From: Phycisphaera sp.
GTDB lineage: Bacteria > Planctomycetota > Phycisphaerae > Phycisphaerales > UBA1924
Reading direction: 5' to 3'
DNA: 64,000 bases
NCBI GenBank assembly: GCA_003712165.1
Contig: RHLH01000001.1
Location: 2,267,575-2,331,574, forward strand
Shown: positions 28,535-38,976 of the stretch, in pieces
How the letters are laid out: every line of letters starts with the position of its first letter
How positions within the stretch are numbered: the first letter of the stretch is position 1
Made by a program: the position numbers and the translations under genes
Notes under the pieces: generated by a model
What the model saw: only the letters and a program-made list of their open reading frames with translations
Told to the model about the DNA's origin: nothing
Database searches by the model: none

Positions 28535-29241
28535 TTGTTCATATCAAGATCGTCCAGACTGAGCCGGCCTCGCCACTCACGGAGCGCTTCGAGGATCACG
28601 GGGTCGATCGGCTCGGGCGTTTCTTGGGCCTTTGCTTCTTTCTGCGCCGGTTCTGGACGTTTCGTCTGATCCTTCGACGTCGCCTGAGGTGACTCGGGCA
28701 TCGGCCTTGCTGGCTCGAGCGCCTCTGGTGGCAGATCCGCCTCATCGATCTTGAACAGGTCTTTCCAGTACCGGATCGCCTGCGGCGAGAGTGGCACCTC
28801 GGTCGTGAATGCGGGCCTCGACCACGCTCGGCTTGCCTGGTCGGCGTCGCGGATCAGCGCCCCGATGAAGTCGTCGCTCGGCATGACGCGGGCACGCCGA
28901 CGCCTGGCGGCTTTTTGGATTCGGCGGTCGGAGCTGACCACCGTCAGGCGCCTCGGAGCGGTCTCAGCCTCGATCAGACGCTCGATCAGCGAGTCCGCGT
29001 CCCGCCCGGGCCCTGCGTAGATGAGCTCAGAGCCCTCGACATGGAAGCGAAGCTCGGCGTCCCGGTGGGCGAACGGAGCCATCCGGTTCGGCATGCCGTC
29101 ACAGATCAGCAGTGCCTTGCTGCGCCGGTGCCGACCAGCTGCGATGAGACCCGCCAGCTCGGCAGGCCCCGAATCATGGGGCATCTCCCGGAGGGCGAGT
29201 GGGTGATGCAGCACGTTGTAAGCATCCACTAGCAGCATCAA
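28519..29241 (-). CDS. NYN-domain (YacP-like) RNase-type protein
   Basis: A 240-residue protein with an N-terminal NYN/PIN-like nuclease fold: LLVDAYNVLHHP (first acidic residue), LLICDGMPN, then DADSLIERLI and VVSSDRRIQKAARRR with the remaining acidic residues. YacP relatives are ribosome-associated or RNA-processing nucleases. The C-terminal 90 residues are Pro/Glu/Lys-rich and probably disordered, ending in a short conserved helix (LSLDDLDMNKWLGD). It overlaps the downstream lipoprotein gene. Confidence 0.87.
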   Translation of the reverse strand: MMLLVDAYNVLHHPLALREMPHDSGPAELAGLIAAGRHRRSKALLICDGMPNRMAPFAHRDAELRFHVEGSELIYAGPGRDADSLIERLIEAETAPRRLTVVSSDRRIQKAARRRRARVMPSDDFIGALIRDADQASRAWSRPAFTTEVPLSPQAIRYWKDLFKIDEADLPPEALEPARPMPESPQATSKDQTKRPEPAQKEAKAQETPEPIDPVILEALREWRGRLSLDDLDMNKWLGD

Positions 29242-29408
29242 AAACGTCCGCGATCGGGGCCTCAGAGGGCTTGGTTTTGTGGAATTGCCGGTCCGGGAGG
29301 CCTTTACTTGCGGCCCGGAGAGCGGCTGTATACCGGCTTTCCACTGACTGAGCGTACGACGACCAGCCCGGGCGAGTGAGCCCGGCCTTAGAGATACACG
29401 AGGATTGC

Positions 29409-29594
29409 ATGGCGATTCGGATCAAGTCCCGCAACAACGAGTCTGTCGAGCAGATGATGCGCCGCTTCAAGAAGCTCTGCGAGAAGGAAGGTCTCACCAA
29501 GGAGATCAAGCGCAAGGAGTTCTTCGAGAAGCCTTCCGAGCGCCGCCGTCGAGCCGCCCGCAAGGCGGTTTCGCGCACTTCGCGGGACAGCTAA
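29409..29594 (+). CDS. rpsU: 30S ribosomal protein bS21
   Basis: Small-subunit ribosomal protein of 61 residues. MAIRIKSRNNESVEQMMRRF with KKLCEKEGL is the typical S21 N-terminus, followed by a basic KEFFEKPSERRRRAARKA helix. ATG 29409 follows GAGG. It is monocistronic, with its own terminator. bS21 lies near the anti-Shine-Dalgarno of 16S rRNA and assists initiation. Confidence 0.95.
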   Translation: MAIRIKSRNNESVEQMMRRFKKLCEKEGLTKEIKRKEFFEKPSERRRRAARKAVSRTSRDS

Positions 29595-29605
29595 TCCAAC
29601 AGATC

Positions 29606-29636
29606 GCCCGGTGAAAGCCGGGCTTTGCTGTTTTTG
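29606..29636 (+). terminator. Intrinsic terminator after rpsU
   Basis: GCCCGG / CCGGGC stem with loop TGAAAG, followed by TTTGCTGTTTTT. The 240-nt gap to hppA also holds a 7-bp hairpin TCCGCCG / CGGCGGA at 29752-29767 (loop GT), which may be part of the hppA leader. Confidence 0.85.
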
Positions 29637-29833
29637 AAGAGGGCGCACCGCGAACGGAAGCCCGGTCGCTCAGGCCCAGACACGCTGGCTCGGCATTTCC
29701 CTGCTGGGCCAGTCAAGTCCCGGCCGATACGTAGTTTCAAGCATGAAGTGTTCCGCCGGTCGGCGGACGGATTACCCCCAAGAGCCCGCTCGCGCCGGAG
29801 GCCAGGCGGAGCCCAATCGGGAGCTTTGCAGAG

Positions 29834-32641
<2,808 letters not shown>

Positions 32642-32650
32642 GATCGATTC

Positions 32651-34033
32651 GTGAGCATCTTTCGATTTATCACAGCACGCCCGGTCATCTCGACGGGCGT
32701 GCTTGCTTTTTGCATCAGGGCGCTGGCGCTCTGGCAGTTGCCGCTGCTGGTGACCAACGACGGCGCTGACTACGCGTCATGGGCGATGGACTTGGCCGAC
32801 GGCGTCTGGCCGACGTTTCCACCGTTCCGCACACCCGGCTACTCGGTCTTTCTCGCCGGGATCTTTTCGGTTGCGGTCTCACCGATCCTGCTTCAGGGTG
32901 TCCAGCACCTGCTCGGCATCACAACCGCCTGCTGCGTTGCGTGGGGCATCAAACGCTCGGGCCGACCACGGGCGGCTCTCTTGATCGGCTCGCTCGTCGC
33001 GGTCGATCCGAGGCTGCTTGCGTTCGAGACCGTTCTTCTCTCCGAGACACTGACGACGACGTTGGTCACACTCGGCGGTATGCTGGCACTGCACAACCCA
33101 CCCCAACGAAACGGAACGATTCAGCCAATCCTTCTCGGTGTCCTTGTTGGGCTGGCCTGCCTCGTGCGTCCTGCTGTACAAGTCGTAGTGCCCTTTTTTC
33201 TGGTAGCCGCGGCGTTCTCGGGTACACCCAAGCGGTTCGCTGCCAGACTGCTCCTGAGTTCGCTGGCAATCGTTCTCACGGTTGCTCCCTGGTGCATCTA
33301 CAACGCCAACAGGGGAATCATCGGGCTGAGCGGAGCAAAGCCCGTCTATCTCTGGTATGGCCTGGCCCACAACGGGCTCTTAACCGACGAGCACGCCCCC
33401 ACGGAGTTTGTCGAGTCATACCAGAGAAACCTCAGTGAGAACCCGGCGGACATCGAAGGTTTCTTTGCGTTCGTGAATGAACACAACGCATGGAAAGACG
33501 CCGACGTACAGCGTCAATTGCAGGCATGGTCGCTCTCCTGTATTCGCGACCGCCCTTTTGCCTACGCAAAGGCCGCCTCGCGATCTTTTTTCTGGCAGTT
33601 GGACACGTATCCCGGCGACCAGTTTCAGGAGACCGCATGGTTCGTCAAGTCACACAGACTCAGGCGGATCGATCGACCCGATTTCGATGACAACATGCTG
33701 ACATCAAACACGAGCCGCATCGAGGGGCTGCGAGTTACCCGTGAGCCCGGCGTGATGGCGGTGCTGCTCGCTCAGTGGAGTCAGGTTGGCATGGCGGGTG
33801 CGGTGACCGCTGGGTTTTACACGGTAGCGGGCGTCGTGTGCATGCTCGGGGTCGCATCTCGACCAAAGCCGATGCTCCTGTTTCTCGGGTGCTCCGCGTT
33901 GATTCTGGCACACGCGGTCTACCTCTCGCCATACAGCAGATACAGCATGCCCGTATGGCCTCTTCTTGCAGTACTCGTGGTGCGTGGCATCCGCCCGGCA
34001 CAAACCGACACGGCCGAGATCGATTCCTCGTAA
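32651..34033 (+). CDS. GT-C-like membrane glycosyltransferase
   Basis: A 460-residue polytopic membrane protein with about 10 TM segments. It resembles the GT-C (PMT/ArnT-like) superfamily: an early acidic pair after TM1 (NDGADYASWAMDLADG), a PPFRTPGYSVFLAGI loop, and an RALALWQ-type N-terminus. These transfer sugars from lipid carriers to proteins or lipids on the outer face of the membrane. The start is GTG 32651, nine nt after hppA. Substrate unknown; no companion glycan genes are adjacent. Confidence 0.75.
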   Translation: MSIFRFITARPVISTGVLAFCIRALALWQLPLLVTNDGADYASWAMDLADGVWPTFPPFRTPGYSVFLAGIFSVAVSPILLQGVQHLLGITTACCVAWGIKRSGRPRAALLIGSLVAVDPRLLAFETVLLSETLTTTLVTLGGMLALHNPPQRNGTIQPILLGVLVGLACLVRPAVQVVVPFFLVAAAFSGTPKRFAARLLLSSLAIVLTVAPWCIYNANRGIIGLSGAKPVYLWYGLAHNGLLTDEHAPTEFVESYQRNLSENPADIEGFFAFVNEHNAWKDADVQRQLQAWSLSCIRDRPFAYAKAASRSFFWQLDTYPGDQFQETAWFVKSHRLRRIDRPDFDDNMLTSNTSRIEGLRVTREPGVMAVLLAQWSQVGMAGAVTAGFYTVAGVVCMLGVASRPKPMLLFLGCSALILAHAVYLSPYSRYSMPVWPLLAVLVVRGIRPAQTDTAEIDSS

Positions 34034-34043
34034 ACTGCCGGCC

Positions 34044-34868
34044 ATGCCCCCACTCCTCACACTGTATATCGCGATGTCACTAGCCCTCTTGCTCGGCGCA
34101 GGGCTCTTGCATCTGATCCCGAAAATTGGTCCGGGGGGCAAAGCGCTCAGCGCGTGGTTCTGCAGGGCTCCGGGGCTGGACATCATGATCGCGTACTTCA
34201 CGGTCGTCCCGATGATCGTTGGACCCATCCTCGGTGCGCAGTACCACGAGGCATGGTGGGACTGGCTCGCCGGGCTCGGCGTGGGTGTTGGTGCACAGGT
34301 GACGATGGTCATGGCGTGGACCGTGCTCCATGAGTTGGCCAACCGCAAACACCTCAAGGGTCCACGCATCGTCAGCAATATCAACAGGCGCGTCGGACGC
34401 GTGCGGAATCACACGGCGGTCTGGGCGACGGCGCTCGCTGTCCCGGTCTTTGCGATCGTTCGTCTGAGTGAGTACATCGTGTACCCGCCGCTGACATGGC
34501 TGATCAAGCTCCCCAAGTACAAGTCGGGCGACTGGGTCAACGTGAGCCGACATAAGTTCGAAGGGCTCGTGGGACACGACCTCATCTGGTGCCTCTATTG
34601 TGACTGGATGACTGGCATCTGGTCTCTGGGCACAGAGATGCTCCGCAATGTTGAGAGCTTCTGGTGCCCGATCCGTTTCGATTCCACGAAGAAGTGCGAG
34701 AACTGCAAGATCGATTTCCCCGACCTCGACAACGGCTGGGCGCCATCCGACGGTTCGATGGCCGACGTCGACAGGGCGCTCTCAGCGCACTTCCCCGGAC
34801 CAAACGGTGACAACTCGTGGTTCGGACACCCCGCCAGGCTCACGGTTGAGGGCAAAGAGACCGACTAA
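34044..34868 (+). CDS. Unknown membrane protein with CxxC pairs
   Basis: A 274-residue protein I do not recognise. Four hydrophobic segments lie at about residues 5-25, 48-70, 78-100 and 132-150; the C-terminal 110 residues are soluble. Two CxxC pairs (WCLYCDW and KKCENC) plus further Cys in FWCPI suggest a metal or redox site in the soluble part, and GHDLIWCLYCDWMTGIW is notable. It starts 10 nt after the GT-C gene and is probably co-transcribed with it. It converges on the dehydratase gene. Confidence 0.72.
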   Translation: MPPLLTLYIAMSLALLLGAGLLHLIPKIGPGGKALSAWFCRAPGLDIMIAYFTVVPMIVGPILGAQYHEAWWDWLAGLGVGVGAQVTMVMAWTVLHELANRKHLKGPRIVSNINRRVGRVRNHTAVWATALAVPVFAIVRLSEYIVYPPLTWLIKLPKYKSGDWVNVSRHKFEGLVGHDLIWCLYCDWMTGIWSLGTEMLRNVESFWCPIRFDSTKKCENCKIDFPDLDNGWAPSDGSMADVDRALSAHFPGPNGDNSWFGHPARLTVEGKETD

Positions 34869-35873
34869 TCAGTCGCCGTGGAACATCGACGATAGCGAGG
34901 CGATATCCACGTTGCCCCCGCTGATGACGACCCCGACCCGGAGCCCCTCGGCGTCTCGGGCATGCTTGAGCAACCCAGAGAGCGCGAGCGCTCCGGTTGG
35001 CTCGATCACAAGCTTCATCCGCTCCCAAACGAGCCGCATCGTGTCGGTGATGGCCGACTCGCTCACATCCATCATCTCGTCGACATTCTGCATGACCAGC
35101 GGGAACGTGAAGCGGCCGAGGCTTGGCGTGCGTGCGCCGTCGGCGATCGTCGCGGAGTTGCTGACCGTGTGCAGCAATCCCTCGCTGAAACTCCTGCACG
35201 CGTCGTTGGCCAGTTCTGGCTCAACACCTATCACTCTGCACACCGGGCACATCGCCTTGGCTACGACAGCGCATCCCGAGAGCAGCCCCCCACCACCGAC
35301 GCACACGTACAGGCGGTCGAGATCCCCTACCTCCTCGAACAGTTCCAGCGCGACGGTTCCCTGACCGGCGATGACGCCCGGGTGGTCATAAGGCGGGATG
35401 ATCGTCAGCCCGTGCTCGTTTGCGATCTTCGCGCCAAGCTCTTCTCTCGTGATCTCGTGCTTGTCGAATTGAACGACCTGGCTAGTTTCGCCAAGATAAC
35501 CTTGAGTCGCGCTGAGCTTGACCCTCGGAGCATCGCTCGGCATCACAATCACAGCGCGGATACCAAGCAGCGAGGACGCGAGCGCCACCGCCTGGGCGTG
35601 GTTCCCGGAGGAGTATGTCAGCACACCCCGTGAGCGCTGCTCATCGCTCAGCTTTGAGAGCGCGTTGTAAGCACCGCGGAACTTGAAAGCGCCGATGCGC
35701 TGGAAATTCTCGCACTTAAAGAACACCTCGGCGCCGGTCATTTGATTGATCGTGCGAGAAGTGTGTACGGGTGTTCGGCTCGCAATTCCTTTAAGACGCG
35801 CCGCGGCTGCTCTGATATCTTCAAGAGAGACAGCATCGGCGAGCGACATATCTGGTTTGGAGCCGGGCTTCAC
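34869..35873 (-). CDS. Threonine/serine dehydratase, PLP fold type II
   Basis: A 334-residue PLP enzyme of the threonine ammonia-lyase/serine racemase group. Lys in FKFRGAYNAL forms the Schiff base; SSGNHAQAVALAS and the PLP-phosphate loop GGGGLLSG are diagnostic. There is no C-terminal ACT domain, so it is the catabolic (TdcB-like) length and not the allosteric biosynthetic IlvA. The start is GTG 35873 or ATG 35849; neither has a clear ribosome site. A terminator and attenuator-like leader lie directly upstream on the same strand, so expression may be conditional. Confidence 0.9.
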   Translation of the reverse strand: MKPGSKPDMSLADAVSLEDIRAAAARLKGIASRTPVHTSRTINQMTGAEVFFKCENFQRIGAFKFRGAYNALSKLSDEQRSRGVLTYSSGNHAQAVALASSLLGIRAVIVMPSDAPRVKLSATQGYLGETSQVVQFDKHEITREELGAKIANEHGLTIIPPYDHPGVIAGQGTVALELFEEVGDLDRLYVCVGGGGLLSGCAVVAKAMCPVCRVIGVEPELANDACRSFSEGLLHTVSNSATIADGARTPSLGRFTFPLVMQNVDEMMDVSESAITDTMRLVWERMKLVIEPTGALALSGLLKHARDAEGLRVGVVISGGNVDIASLSSMFHGD

Positions 35874-35896
35874 GATGAGAGATTATGTAAAAAGAA

Positions 35897-35924
35897 AGCT
35901 GCCGACTCTTTCGAGCCGGCAGCC
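35897..35924 (-). terminator. Intrinsic terminator upstream of dehydratase
   Basis: On the minus strand GCTGCCGGCTC / GAGTCGGCAGC (11 positions, one mismatch) with a GAAA loop, followed by TTTCTTTTT. It lies 24 nt before the dehydratase start, so it either ends an upstream RNA or acts as a conditional (attenuator) terminator. Confidence 0.85.
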
Positions 35925-35984
35925 GTAGGAAATTCTTCCTTCGAATTGAGTGGGCTGCACCAACGGCATCCCGTCGGCTAGCCG

Positions 35985-36023
35985 TTACCGGCGCAGCCCC
36001 TTCGTACAGTCACAATTGATCAC
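35985..36023 (-). CDS. Candidate leader peptide, 12 residues
   Basis: GTG-initiated ORF encoding MINCDCTKGLRR then TAA, with AGGAGG 7 nt upstream, the best ribosome site in the region. Its last codons overlap the 5' arm of the long hairpin that precedes the terminator. Two Cys codons separated by one codon could sense charged tRNA-Cys. It may equally be a chance ORF. Confidence 0.35.
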   Translation of the reverse strand: MINCDCTKGLRR

Positions 36024-36298
36024 TGGACCACCTCCTCTCTCGATGACTCGTCCCAGCAGTCGCGACTCTGTACGGGCCGCCGCCGGGTTCCTTTCCCCAG
36101 AACCGTCGCTCTGGGCTCATCGCCCGGCACCCCCTTTGAGGTTGGGTGTGGGTGCCGGTCGTGGCGAACCGACGCGTTACCAGGGGCCCGGGTTCTCCGG
36201 GTTGGCAAAGAGCCTGTCGCCCGCCATAGACAATGTATCGCAAAACGGGCAGCCGTGGTTGCACAAAGTGCACCCACTTTTGCTCAACACCGGACGAG

Positions 36299-36484
36299 CT
36301 AGTCCTCGAACTCGTCGAACGAGCCCTTGCCGGCCTCCTCGTCGAGGTACGCCTGGAAGTCGCCCATCTTGTACGAAATGAAGCAGAACGCGTGGTGCAG
36401 AACGAGCCACTCGATGTCTGTAGGGTCCTCGTCGATGTCCTTGCGGAGACGGTTGAGCTCTGCGAGCATGGTTTCGGCGCGCAT
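36299..36484 (-). CDS. Small acidic protein, 61 aa, unknown
   Basis: A 61-residue acidic protein (MRAETMLAELNRLRKDIDED opening), not recognised. GGAAGG lies 8-10 nt before the ATG and the composition is protein-like: predicted helices, no membrane segment, and an acidic tail (GSFDEFED). It lies upstream of the structured region on the same strand, so its mRNA may run through to the terminator at 35897. Function unknown. Confidence 0.7.
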   Translation of the reverse strand: MRAETMLAELNRLRKDIDEDPTDIEWLVLHHAFCFISYKMGDFQAYLDEEAGKGSFDEFED

Positions 36485-36623
36485 TATTGGGTCCTTCCTA
36501 GGCTAAGGCTCTCCACACGATCATGAGGGCCGCGTCGATCGTAGTCACAGAGGACTTCGTACACGCCCGGTCCTCGCATCTCGGGGCCTATGATGTCAGC
36601 CTCTCATGTGAGGGGTGATACTT

Positions 36624-36696
36624 GGGGCGGTAGCTCAGCTGGTAGAGCGACGCGTTCGCAATGCGTAGGTCGGCGGTTCGAATCCGCTCCGTTCCA
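36624..36696 (+). tRNA. tRNA-Ala (anticodon CGC)
   Basis: 73 nt folding as a full cloverleaf: acceptor GGGGCGG / CCGTTCC, D arm GCTC-AGCTGGTA-GAGC, anticodon arm ACGCG-TTCGCAA-TGCGT with anticodon CGC, T arm GGCGG-TTCGAAT-CCGCT, discriminator A. The acceptor carries G3:U70, the alanine identity pair. CCA is not encoded. It decodes GCG. Confidence 0.95.
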
Positions 36697-36830
36697 TTCT
36701 CTTCACAGACCCGCCAAGTTAGGTGGGTCTGTTCGCCATTGGCCCCCACCGATATCCGTATCGAAGTGAACCCACCGCCGAAACTCGTCGATACCCCACG
36801 AATCGGGAATGTGACGGGGGACCGCATCGG

Positions 36831-38969
36831 ATGCCGGATAGCTTGCAGACATTCGCCACCGCGATCGCTATGGGTGCTTTCACCCTCGCATTCATCGCAG
36901 CGTGGTTCGAGGCACCCAAGCGCACGGCTGGCACTCTGCTGGGCCTGCTCTCGCTCGCGGTTCTGACCTACTCCTCCGTGGGTACAAGTACGGTCCTGGC
37001 CTACGTCACGGGCAACTTCTCTACGAACACCACAATTACCGATTCGATCTCGAGCGCTACGCTCGCGGGTCTTGCTATCGCAGGCGTTGGTGTGCTTCTC
37101 TACTCGCGTGGTCCTGTGCAGATCACGCTCGCGGACACCCCGATCAAACGCGTGCTTGAGTCGCGCTCGCTTGACCTCCGCAATGCACGGCATCTCGCTG
37201 AGAGCATGCTCCGCAGCGCGCTTGGAGCCAAGATCGTTCTGGGCACCGAACAGACTTCCACGGGCAACGTGTTCGTCGTCAAAATGGTCAACGGCTCCAT
37301 CGAGCAGCTCTTTGGCGCACCATCCTCCAAGCTAGAGAACCAGCGCCTTGAGAAGGTCTGTCCGACGCACATGTACTCATGGCTCAACAAGCTCGCGACC
37401 GAGGCGATGGAAACGGGTCTGCCTTGTCAAGACGAGCGGAGATTCGACGGCAGGCACACGCAGTGGTTCGAGATGAGAGCCGTCGCGTTCCCGACTGGTG
37501 TCACCGTCAACATCAGCGATGTGACCGACCGCCGGCGCATCGAGGATGCTCTCAGGCGCGAAGCCATGACCGACCCGCTCACCGGGCTTGCCAACCGTGC
37601 ACACCTGAAGCGTGATCTGGGCGAAGCCGTCCACAGAACAGCTGTCAGGAAGGGCAGAGGCCTCTCGCTGTTCTACATCGACTTCGATCGGTTCAAGGTG
37701 ATCAACGACAGCCTCGGGCACGACACGGGTGACGAGTTGCTGTGCAGCATCGCGTCCAGGCTGGTTGAGGCCGTGGATGAGCGTAAGCAGAGTGACTACA
37801 AGATCCTCCCGGCGAGGCTTGGCGGGGACGAGTTCGTCGTGCTCGCTGAGGGCATGAGCGACGACGCGGAGGCGGCAGACTTCGCGAGCGATCTCATCGA
37901 TCGCTTCGCTAAGCCTCATGTGATCGGGAACAACAGCATCGTCTCAACCGCGAGCATCGGGCTCGTGACCGACCACGGCAGTTACCACAGAGCGGAAACC
38001 ATCCTGCGCGATGTCGACATGGCTATGTACGCCGCGAAGGAAGCCGGCAAGGGTCGGTACGTCGTGTTCGAGCAGAGCCTCCGCGACAGAGCGCTGTCTG
38101 CAGCGACACTCGAAACTGATCTTCGCACCGCGGTCGAAAAACAGCAGTTCGATGTGGCTTACCAGCCGATCATCGATCTCACCACAGGCGAGGTGCACTC
38201 GTTCGAAGCGCTTATCCGTTGGAAGCACCCCGTCAGGGGCTCTGTCGCGCCCGAAGAGTTCATCCCGCTCGCCGAGGAGCTCGATCTGATCGTGCCCATC
38301 GGAGTGCAGGTGCTCCGAAAGGCGTGCAACGCCGCCAACGCGATCCGCGAGGCGAACAAGAACGAGAAGCAAATCCCCATCTCGGTCAACCACTCAAAGC
38401 TCGAACTGCTCTCGCCGCGGTTCGTCGAGCAACTCGCAGATATTATTCACGAGACCGACACCGACCCCAGCCTGCTCAAGATCGAGGTGACCGAGAGTGT
38501 TTGCGTCAAGCACCAGTCCACGATCGTGCCCGTTCTCAACGGCGTCCGTGCGCTCGGGGTGCAAACCGTCGTCGATGACTTCGGTACGGGCGACTCGTCG
38601 TTCTCCTGCATCGAGCAGTTCCCGGTCGACCAGATCAAGATCGATCGCCGATTCCTCCAGAGCGATCGAGACCTTCAGACACGCAGGGCGATCCTGACAT
38701 CGATGATCGAGATGGCGCAGAGCCTCGGTGTACCAGCGGTATGCGAGGGCATCGAGACCAAAGACGAACTCGAGTTCATGCTCACGCTGGGCTGCGATCT
38801 CGGCCAGGGCTGGGTATTCGCGGAAGCGATGCCGATCGATGCCGCGATCGAACTCGCAACATCGGGGCTGGGCCGCTGGATCGAAAACATGCCGCTGCTC
38901 GAAGCGATCGAGGCCAACGCGATCCGCATGGCAAACGATCGGCGAAAGAGCGACCGCCGCGCTGCGTGA
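36831..38969 (+). CDS. GGDEF-EAL cyclic-di-GMP protein
   Basis: A 712-residue protein with an N-terminal membrane region (two or three TM segments, residues 8-105), a PAS-like domain (about 125-245), GGDEF (about 250-420) and EAL (about 425-690). The GGDEF motif is intact (ARLGGDEFVVL) without an upstream RxxD inhibitory site. The EAL side keeps EALIRW, EVTES, DDFGTGDSSF, KIDRRFL and CEGIET, so both cyclase and phosphodiesterase activity are possible. ATG 36831 has GGGGGA upstream; the longer frame at 36723 overlaps the tRNA trailer and is unlikely. Confidence 0.92.
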   Translation: MPDSLQTFATAIAMGAFTLAFIAAWFEAPKRTAGTLLGLLSLAVLTYSSVGTSTVLAYVTGNFSTNTTITDSISSATLAGLAIAGVGVLLYSRGPVQITLADTPIKRVLESRSLDLRNARHLAESMLRSALGAKIVLGTEQTSTGNVFVVKMVNGSIEQLFGAPSSKLENQRLEKVCPTHMYSWLNKLATEAMETGLPCQDERRFDGRHTQWFEMRAVAFPTGVTVNISDVTDRRRIEDALRREAMTDPLTGLANRAHLKRDLGEAVHRTAVRKGRGLSLFYIDFDRFKVINDSLGHDTGDELLCSIASRLVEAVDERKQSDYKILPARLGGDEFVVLAEGMSDDAEAADFASDLIDRFAKPHVIGNNSIVSTASIGLVTDHGSYHRAETILRDVDMAMYAAKEAGKGRYVVFEQSLRDRALSAATLETDLRTAVEKQQFDVAYQPIIDLTTGEVHSFEALIRWKHPVRGSVAPEEFIPLAEELDLIVPIGVQVLRKACNAANAIREANKNEKQIPISVNHSKLELLSPRFVEQLADIIHETDTDPSLLKIEVTESVCVKHQSTIVPVLNGVRALGVQTVVDDFGTGDSSFSCIEQFPVDQIKIDRRFLQSDRDLQTRRAILTSMIEMAQSLGVPAVCEGIETKDELEFMLTLGCDLGQGWVFAEAMPIDAAIELATSGLGRWIENMPLLEAIEANAIRMANDRRKSDRRAA

Positions 38970-38976
38970 TGACCGT

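Larger units (their letters stand above)
35874..36298 (-). promoter_or_regulatory. Structured 425-nt leader or ncRNA region
   Basis: No conventional gene is seen. On the minus strand, in order: a CCGGCACCC / GGGTGCCGG hairpin near 36124-36157; AGGAGG at 36031-36036; a 13-codon ORF; a long hairpin (GGGCTGC 35993-35999 with GCAGCCC 35952-35958, inner AACGGC / GCCGTT); then the terminator. GCAGCC at 35953-35958 can also pair with GGCTGC at 35919-35924, the 5' arm of the terminator. It does not match tmRNA, RNase P, SRP RNA, T-box or TPP consensus blocks by eye. Confidence 0.5.

Noticed and set aside
29694..29709. TCGGCATTTCCCTGCT as a sigma-54 promoter for hppA
   Set aside because: The GG to GC distance is 11 nt instead of 12, and the -12 element lacks TT.
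35874..36298. tmRNA, RNase P RNA, SRP RNA, T-box or TPP riboswitch
   Set aside because: The consensus blocks I know for each (for example GAGGAAAGUC, AGGGUGGNACCGCG, CUGAGA with ACCUGAUC) are not present on either strand.
36723..36830. Upstream start for the GGDEF-EAL gene
   Set aside because: The extension begins 27 nt after the tRNA, lacks a ribosome site and reads as non-coding; ATG 36831 leads straight into the TM region.
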